A stretch of 64,000 bases of DNA from Membranipora membranacea (GCA_914767715.1 OU612071.1:2976001-3040000); one strand, 5' to 3'; positions 11,941 through 24,560 are shown, numbered from the stretch's first letter. Numbers and translations are program-made. The notes: generated by a model not told the origin, from the letters alone.

Positions 11941-14900
11941 CACAGGGACAATATGGTGTTCCTTACATTTTCACCTTCATCTCATAGCCGAAGTAATCTC
12001 CGACAACAAAACTACACGGTTATATATGAGTATTTCTATGCACAGTCTTTGACTGGGATGAAACTTATATCAACTTGTAGCCCATCCTCTAAGGATTTCT
12101 GTCATGAAAGAGAGGGGTTTATCACTCTCTGTGCTCAGAAGCTAATATGAAAAATGCATTTGTAACCCTCAAAATTATTCTAGGATTGCTAGCAAAACTT
12201 TATGATCTTAGCCTATTTCACAGTTTGATGTTAAACCAATATTTGACCACAGCCATTCAAGTAATGCCTAGTATGCGGTTAGTTCAATCAATTTCATAAC
12301 AACAAGTTCACTTCTATCAATGAACCACCTCCCAAGACCTAACAAGACATACTGTATCAACTTCAAGCCAGTACACAGCTGAGAAATACAAAAATCAAGC
12401 TGGCTGCCATACGCAGCCTCAACGCTTCTGCTAAATAATGCCAGATGAGAGAATTACATCGGAAGTATTACTTTACCTTCAATATGTGGATTTTTTGATA
12501 ACTATACAGCAACATGTAGCTTCTGATAGTAGCCTACTTTACCACGGAACAGCAATAGCCACTTGGAAATAAAGCTTTGAGATTGTGCATTACAGTGCCT
12601 GTGATTGAGAGATATGATAGACATATGAAATCGAGAGCCGTCAATAAAACACTACGAAAAAAACATATCGCTCAGCTCTTGCCTCAAACTTAAACCTTAG
12701 AATAAATATGAGTTACATTTCGTAAGCACAGAAAGTGTACACATTTTTGCTGCTGATTTGCTAACGTCCGACTGCAAATCTCTGATTTCTGATATTTTTT
12801 TTGGTTTACCAGCAGGGAATTTTCCCAAGTTAAATAGCTTCATCATTTATAACATTGTTTATATTGTTTGTATTATTGTTTGAAGCAGTCACATACTGCA
12901 ACCTAATTTGAAAATTTCACTGGCTCGTACTGTTTCAGCTAAGGCCTCAACATCACTTTGTACATAATTGCGTATTGAGTTTCAGTATGATATCCTATTG
13001 CTCCTAGTGATATCCTATTACTGCTAGTTGTATTTATTCACTAGCAGGGACAACCTAATAATAGCTAATTGTGTGTGTCTTAATTGAAGAGTTTATTTAT
13101 AATCAAATTGATTTAAAATCATCAGTTTTTGTTTAAAGTTTTAAAATAAATTGTGACCTCCCTCAAAACAAAAATGGAAATTGACATCTCATAGAATGGG
13201 AAAACACCAAGCAATTTTAAGCCAAAATGCGCATGAAAAATTAGTTGTTTTAAATATATCATTGGCATTTATATGCATTGTATGAACGGCTATCGAATGC
13301 TTGATGTTCAGTTTAGTGGACCGAAAGATAAGAGCTATAATTAACAAAATCCAGCCATAAGCTGCTTGAGAGGTGCAAATTATTATCCTCCTTTTAATAA
13401 GTAAAATTAATTTCTCTCAAAGCATTTATGGAAGGATAGTGGGGTTTTAGTATCAGATGGTCGAGTCTTTAGCATGTTGACATTTCATTCTGAAATATAG
13501 AGAAAACAGGTCGTATTAATGTATTGGCAAGCAAAGGCTTGGTTATCTAGCATTACACTGTAAGAATTCGTTACGCTAAAAGACAACATGGCATGGGGCC
13601 GTGGCCTTTTCAGAACCTGCTAGTGGAATTAATTTCCTTTGTTATCTGAGGCAGTGTAGACTATCAGTGCATTGAATGGCCATAAATAGTCTGCAGTGCA
13701 AAATATAACCAAAGATTATGAATACTATAATGGACAATGTGTATAAATGGGAAAATACTAGGTATGGATAATATGAGTCATAGCCAAAACCCATTTCAAC
13801 AGGCAACAGACACTTTACTCATGTAATAATGTTTGGATTATGGTACGGACTAGGGATAAATACTAGAACAAGTTTGATTCAAATTGCCAGCAGTCTGGCC
13901 ATCTTCAGTCTACTGGTGAGCTGGCAGCGGCTCAAACCCTATTGCAGGCAAATTAGATCATGCTTGATCTAGATAAATACTAGGTATGGATGATGTAAGT
14001 CATAGCAAAACCATTTTCAGCAGGACACACAGACTTAACTCATGTAATAATGTTTTAATTCACAACAGAAAAATACAACAGGAGTGCATAATTTTTGGAC
14101 TGCATGATTTTAATTTTCAACTCTATAGCTCAATGATATTTATATATTTACTTACAATACCTTTCACTCTCACCAAATTCAAACCCTGAGACATCATGGA
14201 GCAGCTAATAGATTTGACATGCCGACCTGAAACATGATTTGGAGGAAAGCTGTTTCATATTGACATATTTTGTGTACTACCTCGTTGCCATGCTGGAATA
14301 AAAAAAACATATTTTTGACTGAGTGCATCGCAACCAAAGGGACTGTGAAACTGGTTGAAATTTATAGGTGAAACGCCGGTACTATCAGCCTCGCACCAAC
14401 AAGCAACAATCAGTTTAACACAGGCACAGGCCAAATCTTAAATGTACAATCTTAAGATAAGAACTGACAAGAGTTTGGGGCAGTTAATAGTGGAGGCCAC
14501 TCGGGCCCTACCAAACATACAGTTTAGGGTATTGTCTGTTCATTTGTCAAGCGACGTTCATTGTTCACCCTGACATTAGAATTATGCCAGGCTACAATAT
14601 TTGAATAAATTGGATTATCCTTCGGGAGTTGGCCGGTAATAAACCTTTTTGATACTTAAAAAGATTGCTCTTCATGCGCTGGTAAATTTATTAAAGACTG
14701 AAAAAACGAGGCAATGATAACAGTTATAGATATTGAGACATTCTATACTACTTTCAGTTTAATTAGAGAATATGAAAATGTCACATACTTTACCTGACCC
14801 TCTCATTACTCACAAATAGACAATTAACTGCCCCAAAGTGAAGGTGATGTATGGTAGTTGTGGTCGCTGAAAAGAGAACTGATTACTTATTGAGAACAGG

Positions 14901-15700
14901 ATGCGAAAGAGGACAGGAAGGTGAAATTGTTAGATGTTAGTGTGGGTAACAGGGTTTCGCATCCTGTTTCTCTCCAACATACCTTGAATCGATGCCACGT
15001 TTTCTGGTTCAGAGGTTGCGGCGAGAAGGTATTCTGTATAACTTTGGTCTCCTTAGGTCTTTCTCAAGGCTTCATATCTACAACTATTATTCATCTTAAT
15101 ATTAGGTATCATATTGGTGTCATGAAGGCTGCCGGCAGGATGTAGGACAGAGCATCATGAATCATTTTTGCAGTAATTTTGTGGGTGATATAGCATAGTT
15201 AGTTTAATTTTCTGTTTAATATCACTGATTCTAAAAATATCCCTGGCCTTGCTTCTAAACTAAGCTCACACTGAGTCAATAACATAAATTCTGTGGAATA
15301 TTTTGAGATGTGATGGGAAATTTTTGTACTGTATGACAGGCTAGTGAATCATTTCACCAGCCCATACTGTTTGACCTATAGCTAAACAATATGAGATGTG
15401 TTTATTGTCACATAGGTGTTGCCAGGCTTGTGGCTGATGATAAATGAGACAATTTTGTTATCATTAGAGGTTTCACTGGCCATAAAACATCCCACAATGA
15501 ATGAAATCAAGGGAGCCAAACCCTGTGCCGGCCTATATGTAAAGGTGGCCAAAAATTGGAGGGAAATGTTTTCAGTGGTTAAAAATGGAGGGAAGGCTTC
15601 TCAGTGGTCGAAAAAGGAGGGAAAGTAGCCAAACTGTTATGATAAAAGGCCATCATACAGGAGTGTGTGTTCATTCCAGTGATATAAGTCTATAGATTGC
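11941..15700. other. Non-coding stretch, nothing recognised except a short direct repeat
   Basis: No convincing gene was found. About 85 bp at 13,747-13,833 are repeated at 13,972-14,055 with a few differences (shared CTAGGTATGGAT and CTCATGTAATAATG words). The rest is AT-rich sequence with only short chance frames. Confidence 0.5.
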
Positions 15701-15704
15701 AAAT

Positions 15705-18509
15705 ATGGCTTCACCAGTAATTTTTTGTGGGTACGCTGACATTCAGTTGTTTTTAAAGTATAAAGACGTCAATATTGAGGACTACAACCTACTTGTCCAT
15801 AATGGGATGAAAATAGAGAAGGCGTATTGGCAGAAAAAGGCTAAACTTTACAGTGATTATCTTTCCCAAAGGTAAGTGACACAGTTAAAATAAAATAGCC
15901 TACAATATAGTAATTTCTAACAAGCTTAGAAAATTGAGTGTATACATTCCAGGCAAAATGTTCCATTTTATAAATTTGAGCCATCAAAATTCAGGAAGCA
16001 ATGTGTACCAAAAACTCGCTCGTATTGAGACAGTCTCTTGTTTGCCAGATTAGAAAATTAAAGAGTGATGGAAATTTTATATTATTTATTTCCCAGACTG
16101 GACGCTAGCTACGCTGAGACATATTGCTGATTTTATTCTACCTGGACCTGTTCACTGGTATGACGTGGAAGAGGACGGGACATCGAGTTTCTTTGATGGG
16201 CCTGAGGATGATGTGTCCATCAACGAATCTCGGCTGTATCATTTCAGGTTTGTCAGACATAAACTAGTAATTGTTCATCTTTTCCAATTTGTTATAATGA
16301 AACCAATCACCATAGCCTAGAACAAATTTAATCCAATTGCCTGCATTCCTGTTGCTCCCTTCCACTGGTCACTCCGCGGCGTAACCAGTGGATCGGGAGC
16401 GACTCGGAATGCAGAAAAATGGACCCAACTTGGTCTAACCATAGCCTCACAATAACACTACTGCTCATATCACAGTAATTTAGGTCATCTAGCATATTCC
16501 ATTTCTCTTGAAGGGACACAACTGTAAGAAAACTGGAATCAGCTATCAAGAAAGCCTGGCGGAAATGTTTGGATAGCACACAAAGACTAAACATAGACCT
16601 CATAACAGATTTAACACCAGCAACTGGTAAGTATATGGATTTTTGATATGGTAATGATAATGTTTGAGTATGGCAGTATGCATACCTTCATATGATGTCA
16701 TCCTAATCCCTCTATATAGAATAGTTTGGCCTGGTTGAGTAGTTTTCCAATAATTGTTTATTTCTGCCTGTTTTTCGCTCCACAGGTGTAGCTGAAGCTG
16801 TAGCTGCAACAGTGTTGACTCCTGAAGTTCTAGATAAAACTGTCCAGGCACCTGAAGTTGAAGCTGAAGCTTTGTCTGCAGAAGACTCATCTGAGTGCAC
16901 CTTGTCGCCATCACCATACAAGAATACTAGCATCACCGAGTCAGAGTCAGGGGTTGAAGTCACCCCCAAACCTGGTAATAATAGAGAATTGATTTTAGAA
17001 AATCATAGAATTAATCATTAGCAATTGTGTCCATGATATGATTGTTATACTTATGGAAAACAGGTCAAAGACTACGCATTGTTTTCACCGTCTCATACTT
17101 TTTGATGAGGCCCCAACTGCTCTCTGCCCTCACCCCTTCAATGCAGTGCAAAGTCATAGTCAGAAACATAAAAACATAGAAACATTACAATCATCACTAC
17201 AATATAGTAGGTTATTTATATACTCTTATTTAGCCTGCAATGATGACTATATTGGTGGTGGTTTGAGAAAAAATGTGATGATGTGATCTCATCACAAATT
17301 ATTTTTTTCAGGATCAGTAAAAAAGTCTTCTACTACACAGAGGATGGTATCGACCGCAGTGGAACCTCGACCGTCTACAAGTGTTACCACAGGTAAGCAT
17401 TCTAACTCAGAAACAGTCAAGCCAACAAACTTTGAAACTAAACGCCAATCCAAACAGCCAAATAGACAGTGAGGAAGGAAATATTATTAACAAGTTTTTT
17501 GACTGGCCTAATGTATACCTTAAAAAACCTTTACAGATTGAGTTAATTCTAGTCTAGAAAGTCAATGATCCGTTTTTGTCTCTGGAAATGTCAGAATAAG
17601 AGGTTGTTATACCGAAACTTATTCTAATTTACAGCAAGTACTATGTAATGATTGCATTGGTGACTATCATTGACATGACCAGCATTTTTGTAGATTGTGC
17701 AATAGTTACAACTGCTGGAGCAAGCATAAAACCACAGTTTATACCTACCCATGGAAAAGATCGGTACAACACATGTAAGTACAACCAAACGTTAAAACTA
17801 CATATTTATAAAATTTGATGAAGCAACTCGGGAGAAAGTTCTTTCAAAACAATTTGGATATTCATTTTGATGGATACATCACTTCTATGAGGTTTGGTGT
17901 AACCCAAGGGGGGAGGGAAAATTATCAACAATTAAATCACATCAAGGTTGAGCATTTTCCGGTCCTGCAGCTACAGCTCTAAAGCATGTGCTTCTCAAAT
18001 GCAGGTCAACCTAGCTAATATTTCTGCCTATCAATAATCGGCAATGCAACTTTCTATAATTTTCAGTGAGTCCTGTCAGTGATAAAATTTGTGTCTATCT
18101 TCCAAGATGGATGTTGTACATCATGGAAATGATAATATCACACCCTATGAAACTTAAATATCAGGACTCAGTTGTGCCCTGAGCAGACACAATGTTCTCA
18201 CCAATCATCACGTTTTCACGGTAGGTTACCTGTCATAAGATGTTTGCTGTAATTTTCTTCTCTATTACAGATATTGAAGCCCTTACTGAAGCCTGGGCCA
18301 CAGTAGGCCACAAAGTGGAGCATCTTAACATATATCTTGCGTGCAGATCCCAATACAAAGACCAGCCATCAAACAACCTCCTAAAGAAAAAATATATCAC
18401 TCTACACCAGGAAATTTCACCTAAATTCCATGGAATTCATCAACTTTTGCAGTTAGGTGCAGTATCAGAGATTTTTCAGCTTTTCTACGTTCTACAATCG
18501 TGTTTGTAG
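15705..18509 (+). CDS. Seven-exon gene of unknown function, about 332 aa
   Basis: The exons are 15,705-15,871, 16,119-16,247 (or from 16,097), 16,514-16,626, 16,786-16,974, 17,312-17,392, 17,694-17,774 and 18,271-18,509. All donors are GT (mostly GTAAGT-like) and all acceptors AG. Phases agree across exons 2-7, which is strong support. The strongest acceptor of exon 2 (16,097) would put exon 1 out of frame; a weaker one at 16,119 restores the frame. The protein starts MASPVIFCGYADIQLF. A basic stretch (KLESAIKKAWRKCLD) in exon 3 is followed by a Thr/Ser/Glu/Pro-rich, probably disordered middle in exons 4-5, and exon 7 encodes a helical C-terminus. No signal peptide or known domain is recognised. 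The last codons run into a TTCTACGTTCTAC repeat, so the true 3' end may differ. The product could be a host protein or a transposon accessory protein. Confidence 0.6.
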
Positions 18510-18860
18510 ATCGTAGATTTGTAGATGGTCGGAAACGTAGAAGTTGCAAAAATTTTTGTAGAATAACACATATGAACTGTTTCAATGAAGGGTCGTCCCC
18601 TCACAATATCGGGTAGATAACTTCTTAATAACACTAATCAAGTTGTAGAAACAAATGGGAAGACAACTCCGTTTTCCTAATAGTTATCTACCCTTGGAAA
18701 TCTGACATCGATATTGGCAATAGGCATTTAATGTCTATGTGTTTAAAAGCTCCGCCCTTATTTCAGTCCAATACTGTGGAATTGTTAGAAACGTAGAAAA
18801 TCCATTATAGCATATATGAATTGTTAGCAGCAATCTAAGATTTTGTAGAAAATGATTATC
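18470..18860 (-). repeat. Diverged inverted relative of the 142-bp CTACG repeat
   Basis: Words such as AACGTAGAA, TTTGTAGAA and GTAGATCGTAGAT are the reverse complements of those making up the tandem array at 30,250-31,530. The stretch ends near a CATATATGAATTGTTAGCAG segment that resembles, inverted, the right flank of that array (31,590-31,650). It looks like one decayed monomer plus flank of the same dispersed family. Confidence 0.45.
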
Positions 18861-19635
18861 ACCTTCACTTCAGAGAGTGATTGAAAAAGTGACTGAATTA
18901 TTCTTCTCTCTACATTATTTATCAAGAGGTAAGTGTTGACTATGTGATAATTTGGAAATAGTGGAGTGTTGAACTGAGCAATGACTTGAGCAATGAACTG
19001 AGAATGAATGAAACTAATAAATATAATATAAATAAATAATGAGATGAGCCTGAGGGGAAAATTGGTAGGACAGGTGGTTGGGGTAGTGAGACTCATAGCA
19101 ATGAACTCCCTCTCCCTCAAGAGGGAGTTCATTGCTCAGAGAGGGAGGGAGAATGTTAAAAAGAATAAGAAGAATGTCAATGTGATTGGATTGATTGACG
19201 GTGGAAGGGAAAGTATGAGTGAGGTTAAAGGGTAAGGCCTTGGTTGTTTGATCATCATGATCATGATCATGGCTAAGCTGTGTGTGTGTAGGCCTACTAG
19301 TACTACCACTACTCTACTGGCTAGCTAGTAGTCTAGTCTACCACTCTTCTCTAGCCACCTCATCTGGCAATGAAATCTCTATTTGATAGGACAAGTTTTA
19401 TTCTAACTAGCTAGGACCAAACTGGACCTAACATGCAATCATTAATTAGTCTAGGCCTAATGATGTATCCACTGACTGATTAGCCTCACCCCTAATCCAT
19501 TATTTATTGCTCATGGGGCAGTACTAATTTCCTACTAAATCTACTAATTGAATTGATTCTTAGCCTGGCTTGGAAAGCTTTGTTGAGAGGGATGGGTGAA
19601 CAATCAGGCTTGGTTAAGTGGGTAACCCGAGTTGT
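18860..19635. other. Non-coding, with a short GATC-rich palindromic run
   Basis: No gene was recognised; only chance frames of about 100 codons or fewer occur on either strand. A CTCCCTCTCCCTC / GAGGGAGTTCATTG inverted pair near 19,105-19,130 and a TGATCATCATGATCATGATCA run at 19,247-19,268 are the only visible structures. Confidence 0.4.
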
Positions 19636-19639
19636 TCAC

Positions 19640-20090
19640 CATGCAGTGAGTGTGTACAGTAGCGTGTATACAGTAGTGTGTGTATAGTAGCGTGTGCGTA
19701 GTAGCGTGTGCTTAGTAGTGTGTGCAGCAGGTGAGTCTCTGTAGCAGGTGAGTCTGTGTAGCAGGTGAGTCTGTGTAGAAGGTGAGTCTGTGTATCAGGT
19801 GAGTCTGTGTATCAGGAGAGTGTGTGGAGCAGGTGAGTGTGTGTAGCAGGTGAGTCTGTGTATCAGGTGAGTCTGTGTATCAGGTGAGTCTGTGTATCAG
19901 GAGAGTGTGTGTAGCAGGTGGGTGTGTGTAGCAGGTGAGTCTGTGTAGCAGGTGAGTATGTGGAGCAGGTGAGTGTGTGTAGCAGGTGAGTGTGTGTAGC
20001 AGGTGAGTCTGTGTAGCATGCAGGAGAGTGTGTGTAGCATGCAGGTGAGTCTGTGTAGCAGGGGAGTCTGTGTAGCAGGTGAGTGTGTGG
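19640..20090 (+). repeat. 19-bp minisatellite whose unit contains a consensus 5' splice site
   Basis: The unit is about GTGTGTAGCAGGTGAGTCT, repeated around 22 times with variants (TATCAGGTGAGTC, GGAGCAGGTGAGTG). About 15 units contain an exact CAGGTGAGT, which is the metazoan U1 snRNA target. The left end decays into GTGTGTAnAGTAGC units. No coding capacity is apparent. Confidence 0.85.
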
Positions 20091-20373
20091 TAGGTAACTA
20101 TTAAAAGGTGAGTGTTAATGAGGCGAGTGTTAACTACTATTTATTTCAATTTGGAATTACTGGAGTGTGCTACACAAAACTGAGAATCAGAGTGGAACAT
20201 AGCTGAGGCGAAAATTTGGTAGACCTAAGAGTAAGAAGTGGTTGAGTAGAGACAGAGAGAGAGAGAGAGTTGTGTGGATAAAAATCATAGGACAACTGCA
20301 TTTCCTGACAAAGCCCTCAGTCAGGCAATGCAGTATTCCTATGATAAGAATTGATTGATGGATGGACTTGGAG

Positions 20374-20485
20374 CACAGGCCTTCTGTAGTTAGTGCAAGT
20401 CCACTGGTCTAGTGCCTCAGTGGACAAGGCCTTGATCACTATGGCAATTGACCACTGGACTTGCACCAACTACAGAAGGCCTGTG
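20374..20485. repeat. Hairpin: 35-bp inverted arms with a 42-bp loop
   Basis: The left arm begins CACAGGCCTTCTGTAGTT and the right arm is its reverse complement with two mismatches, ending at 20,485. A partial third copy of the arm (GCAAGTCCAGTGGTCGAGTGCC) lies at 20,790-20,812. It is probably a small foldback element; no target duplication was identified. Confidence 0.65.
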
Positions 20486-21321
20486 ACTTGGTGGCATGGA
20501 ATTAATGAATTGAAAGTATAAGGCTCAAGGATCTCGGGATTTATTCATAACAGTTGTTGATTTAACTATTTGGATAGTAACTGCTACTACTGAGTGATTG
20601 GTTTGACATCATATAATCATATTGATTTGAGTGGATAAAAAGTATCCACTTTGATTAATCCGGTTGTTTATTTTGCCTTGTTTTCCTTTACCCTCAGAAG
20701 CTGTAGGCCTACTAGTCATGAGTCTAAATGATTGATTTCTTGTCAGCTTGGATGAATGGCCCACTCTACGGGGCTCCTGATGTTGATGCAAGTCCAGTGG
20801 TCGAGTGCCCCAGTTGATGAGGCCTTTTCTCGCTCAAATCTCAATGTGAGTGGAAGTTCTAACCAACTAGCTAGGGCCTTATACGCATTCATTAGCCTAA
20901 TGCTGTAACCACTTACTGACTGATACGATACAGTTGAAACTTTGGTCTAACGGGAATTACATAGTCGAAAGTTTTGACATCAGGAAGTGGTCGCCGATTA
21001 GTAGTTCTTATCATGCGCTTAGGTTAAAACTTAAAGAATAAGAGGATTATGACACATAGGTAATCTTATGACATTGTTAATTTGTATGTCACATCATCTC
21101 AAACTCTGATATGGACGCCTTAAATAGTCAATTGCTCCATACTTCAAGTTCCCATCATGCGATACTGTTGAAACTCAGTGTATAGGGGTAATCAGAATAT
21201 ATAAAAAAAACTTGTGAAATCATATATTTTGATGTCACATGACCTTGAGATCAAATATGGCTGCTGTAAACAGGAAGTGGCTGATCAACAGTTCCTATCA
21301 TGCGATTGATGACGATGGATG

Positions 21322-21363
21322 AATAAACTGCATCATCATAATATTATGATGATGCAGTTTATT
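21322..21363. repeat. Perfect 42-bp palindrome
   Basis: The two 21-bp halves AATAAACTGCATCATCATAAT and its exact reverse complement meet without a spacer. It could be a foldback remnant, or a cruciform-forming site. No repeat of it was seen elsewhere in the window. Confidence 0.8.
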
Positions 21364-21849
21364 TACCTTCTGTGAAGCTTGGTACAAAAGGTCTCCTGAA
21401 TCATGCCATCTCTTTTTGGGACACAGATACTTTTGTAATCCCTTTCTAGGCTCATGTCCTCCTGAAAAAGATTGCTGAAAACATGCAATGACATTTTATC
21501 TAGGCATTGTCCTGCATATCTAGAAGCAGAACGAGTCACGTCATTTCAACTAAGTGAGCTTTCAATTTCAATTGGATGATCGTTTTAACAATGTCTATTT
21601 ATTATTTTTGTAGCAGTGAAAGATTTGCTCTCGCCCCTACCTCATTACCTGACAGTAGCTGTGATATACTATCATATCTCTACAAGTGAGCATATTATTA
21701 ATATACATATTTTTAAAGCAGCCATAGACTTAATAATAAACCTGGACAGGGCGCCATATCCAGCTTAAGTGAGGCACTGGATGGGTGACATTACGACAAC
21801 TAATTGATTAGTGGCAAGTATGATATCATTTATTGCAGTCCAGGCAGGC

Positions 21850-22080
21850 AGGCAGGGTGGCGTAGTGGTTAGGATTCGAGCATCTCAATCTGAGAGTTGC
21901 AGGTTCGAATCCCGGTCACTACCCATGCTGCTGAAGGAGGTGAGCTCTCTGGACAATAGCCTAGCTTGCCCACTCCTACCTTGTACAGGAGTGCGCTAAA
22001 TTGAATATGTATATGTATCTATCTTATATTCATGTAAAGATAGCTTGAGAGCAGCTAAATAAAAAGTGATTTACATTTAC
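21850..22080 (+). mobile_element. tRNA-derived SINE, copy 1
   Basis: The head is tRNA-like. A box A (TGGCGTAGTGG, 21,858-21,868) is followed by a perfect box B (GGTTCGAATCC, 21,902-21,912), and the ends GGGTGGC/CCCATGC are roughly complementary. A tRNA-unrelated body follows and ends near AAATAAAAAGTGATTTACATT. These are the internal RNA polymerase III promoter elements. It is not a working tRNA gene, because the acceptor and anticodon stems pair poorly. Confidence 0.75.
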
Positions 22081-22434
22081 ATTGCATATTTACACAATCC
22101 AGGTTTAACATTCTGCATCATCTTGTTATCAATTTGATGTTGTTTAAACTTTTTACAATTTTCATAATCCGATCAAAATTGATCGAGTTCTCAGTTGAAA
22201 ACCCTTGTATGTAGACCGCAAGACAATGATAACACCAATACTACTACAATGTTCAGTGTCTTATCAACCACATATATATTATGCCTCGTTGCCTCAATCC
22301 TAAGGCTCAATATTACTGTTCTGTCTAGGATTATTAATCTTGATCGGCGATTGTAGTTGCACTGGATGGGTGACATTACGACAACTAATTGATTAGTGGC
22401 AAGTATGATATCATTTATTGCAGTCCAGGCAGGC

Positions 22435-22665
22435 AGGCAGGGTGGCGTAGTGGTTAGGATTCGAGCATCTCAATCTGAGAGTTGCAGGTTCGAATCCCGG
22501 TCACTACCCATGCTGCTGAAGGAGGTGAGCTCTCTGGACAATAGCCTAGCTTGCCCACTCCTACCTTGTACAGGAGTGCGCTAAATTGAATATGTATATG
22601 TATCTATCTTATATTCATGTAAAGATAGCTTGAGAGCAGCTAAATAAAAAGTGATTTACATTTAC
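22435..22665 (+). mobile_element. tRNA-derived SINE, copy 2
   Basis: This is the second copy of the SINE, exactly 585 bp downstream as part of the tandem duplication. Its box B lies at 22,487-22,497. No differences from copy 1 were seen. Confidence 0.75.
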
Positions 22666-22974
22666 ATTGCATATTTACACAATCCAGGTTTAACATTCTG
22701 CATCATCTTGTTATCAATTTGATGTTGTTTAAACTTTTTACAATTTTCATAATCCGATCAAAATTGATCGAGTTCTCAGTTGAAAACCCTTGTATGTAGA
22801 CCGCAAGACAATGATAACACCAATACTACTACAATGTTCAGTGTCTTATCAACCACATATATATTATGCCTCGTTGCCTCAATCCTAAGGCTCAATATTA
22901 CTGTTCTGTCTAGGATTATTAATCTTGATCGGCGATTGTAGTTGTTACAACATATTGGAGCACCAGTCACAAGT

Positions 22975-23630
22975 AGTAGATAGAATCATCGTAATCACTA
23001 GATGTCCTTCGTATCCGAAGACGACTGCCGTTGAACCGATTCTCTCCATGTATTTCATTTTATGCTGAGTTTGCCAACGTCCAATGGGATCATCTTGTCT
23101 TTTAGATTTCTTTTAACAATATCTTGAAAACTCATTCCTAGTCGACCAATACCTGCTTTCCTTCTCGAAGTTGATAGTATAGTGTTTGCTTAGGAATTTT
23201 GTTATTGTCCATTATTCACATGAAAAACCCATCTCAGGTTTCTCTGGATGAAGAGCTCACACATACTAGGTGAAATTGCCTGTAAGAGGATGTGTTTGAT
23301 TGAAACAAAATCCCACCACTTGATGATAAGAATTTGTCTTAGATGTCTCATCTTGTAGGTGTTGAATTTATGTGCTGCTACTTTTTATACTGGCCAAGCT
23401 TCTGCTTCATATAGCAAGGGGCACAATACAATGATACGGTAAATAGAGCATTTGGTTTTAAAGGTGATATCCTTGTTGTTCCACACTTTAGAGTCAGTTT
23501 TCTGAGCTCTAATTCGAGCCTCTATTTGGAGTTGTCCTCTCTCCAGTTTGATACTTTTAACCCACATCACATAGGAGAAAGGAGCTGAAAAGAGGGTTAT
23601 CTTGAAAACCGATTATAATACGACAAAAAT
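22975..23630 (-). pseudogene. 3' end of a decayed non-LTR retrotransposon ORF2
   Basis: On the minus strand a frame covering 23,570-23,385 encodes KLERGQLQIEARIRAQKTDS, then VWNNKDI and LLYEAEAW. This resembles the segment after the reverse transcriptase core of many metazoan LINEs (RVWNN-D, LLYGAETW). Downstream, across stops, the C-terminal RWxxHxxR...GRxRxxW-like region can be traced to about 22,980. It is dead through frameshifts and stops. The upstream part of the same ORF lies at 24,610-25,110. Confidence 0.55.
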
Positions 23631-24560
23631 GAGTCTAGATGCAGCGTCCGAGGACCCTCAGGGACAGGGTGTCCAAACACTTGGGGCTTGAATGCTGAAA
23701 AATCGCCATTTTAGTGAAAATTTTCATGAAAAATTCCATGATATTTGTCCGCAAAACAGGCGAAGATTGATACAAATGACAATCCATGTACCAAAATTAT
23801 TAAACAAACTATTTCCCTATGAATTTTAAATCATGTGGATTCTGTATGAAAAAACTGTTATCCTATTAAGCAGTTTCAAGATAACCCTCTATTCAGCTCC
23901 TTTTTCCTATGTGGCGTGTGTTATAAGTACGAAACTGGAGAGAGGACAACTCCGAATAGTGTCTCAAATTAGAACTCAGAAAACTATAAAGGCTGGTATA
24001 ACAAGGATTTCGCATTTAAAACCAAATGTTTTATTTACCATGCCATAGTATTATCCTCCTTGCTATATGAAGGAGAACCTTGGCCAGTATACAAAGAAGC
24101 AGCTCATGAAATCAATCCTATAGACAGTTTTCTGAACTCTGATTTAGGCCTCAATTTTGAGTTGTCCTCTCTCCAGTTTGGTACTTTTAACCAACGCCGC
24201 ATAGGAAAAATGTGCTGAAAAGAGGGTTATCTTGAAAACCGCTTATAATAGGATAAAAATTATTATTGATTTAGAATCTGCAACATTGAAAACTCATATG
24301 GACATAGTTTGGGAAATAATTATAGTATAGTATTTGGATAGTCAATTATGGAATTTTCCGCCTGTTTTGCGGACAATTTGGCAAAATCTTTCATGAGTTT
24401 CGTCACTAAAATAAAGATTTATCAACATTCAAGCCTCCAATAAATTGGAAACCCTGTCTCATTTTTATCCTAACATTAGCTGTTTTCAATATAACCCTCT
24501 TTTAGCAGGTTTTTCCTATGCGGCATCAGTTAAAAGTACCAAACTGGAGAGAGGAAAACT
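23575..24560. repeat. Alternating inverted repeats inside the LINE remnant
   Basis: A segment around the word AAGAGGGTTATCTTGAAAACC occurs at 23,590-23,612 and 24,220-24,242. In inverse orientation (AAGATAACCCTCT and AATATAACCCTCTTTT) it occurs at 23,879-23,892 and 24,489-24,506. Each carries a linked AACTGGAGAGAGGACAACTCC block, so four copies alternate in orientation. Several also share a CCGCAAAACAGGCG / CGCCTGTTTTGCGG pair. This splits the retrotransposon remnant in two. Confidence 0.6.

Larger units (their letters stand above)
21774..22944. repeat. Tandem duplication, two identical-looking 585-bp units
   Basis: Unit 1 spans 21,774-22,358 and unit 2 spans 22,359-22,943; both start GCACTGGATGGGTGAC. 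No difference was noticed between them, including the short frames in both directions. Each unit carries one tRNA-derived SINE. Such identity implies a very recent duplication or an assembly artefact. Confidence 0.85.

Noticed and set aside
21850-21925. tRNA gene
   Set aside because: Boxes A and B are good, but stem pairing is poor and a SINE body follows; the sequence is duplicated with it.
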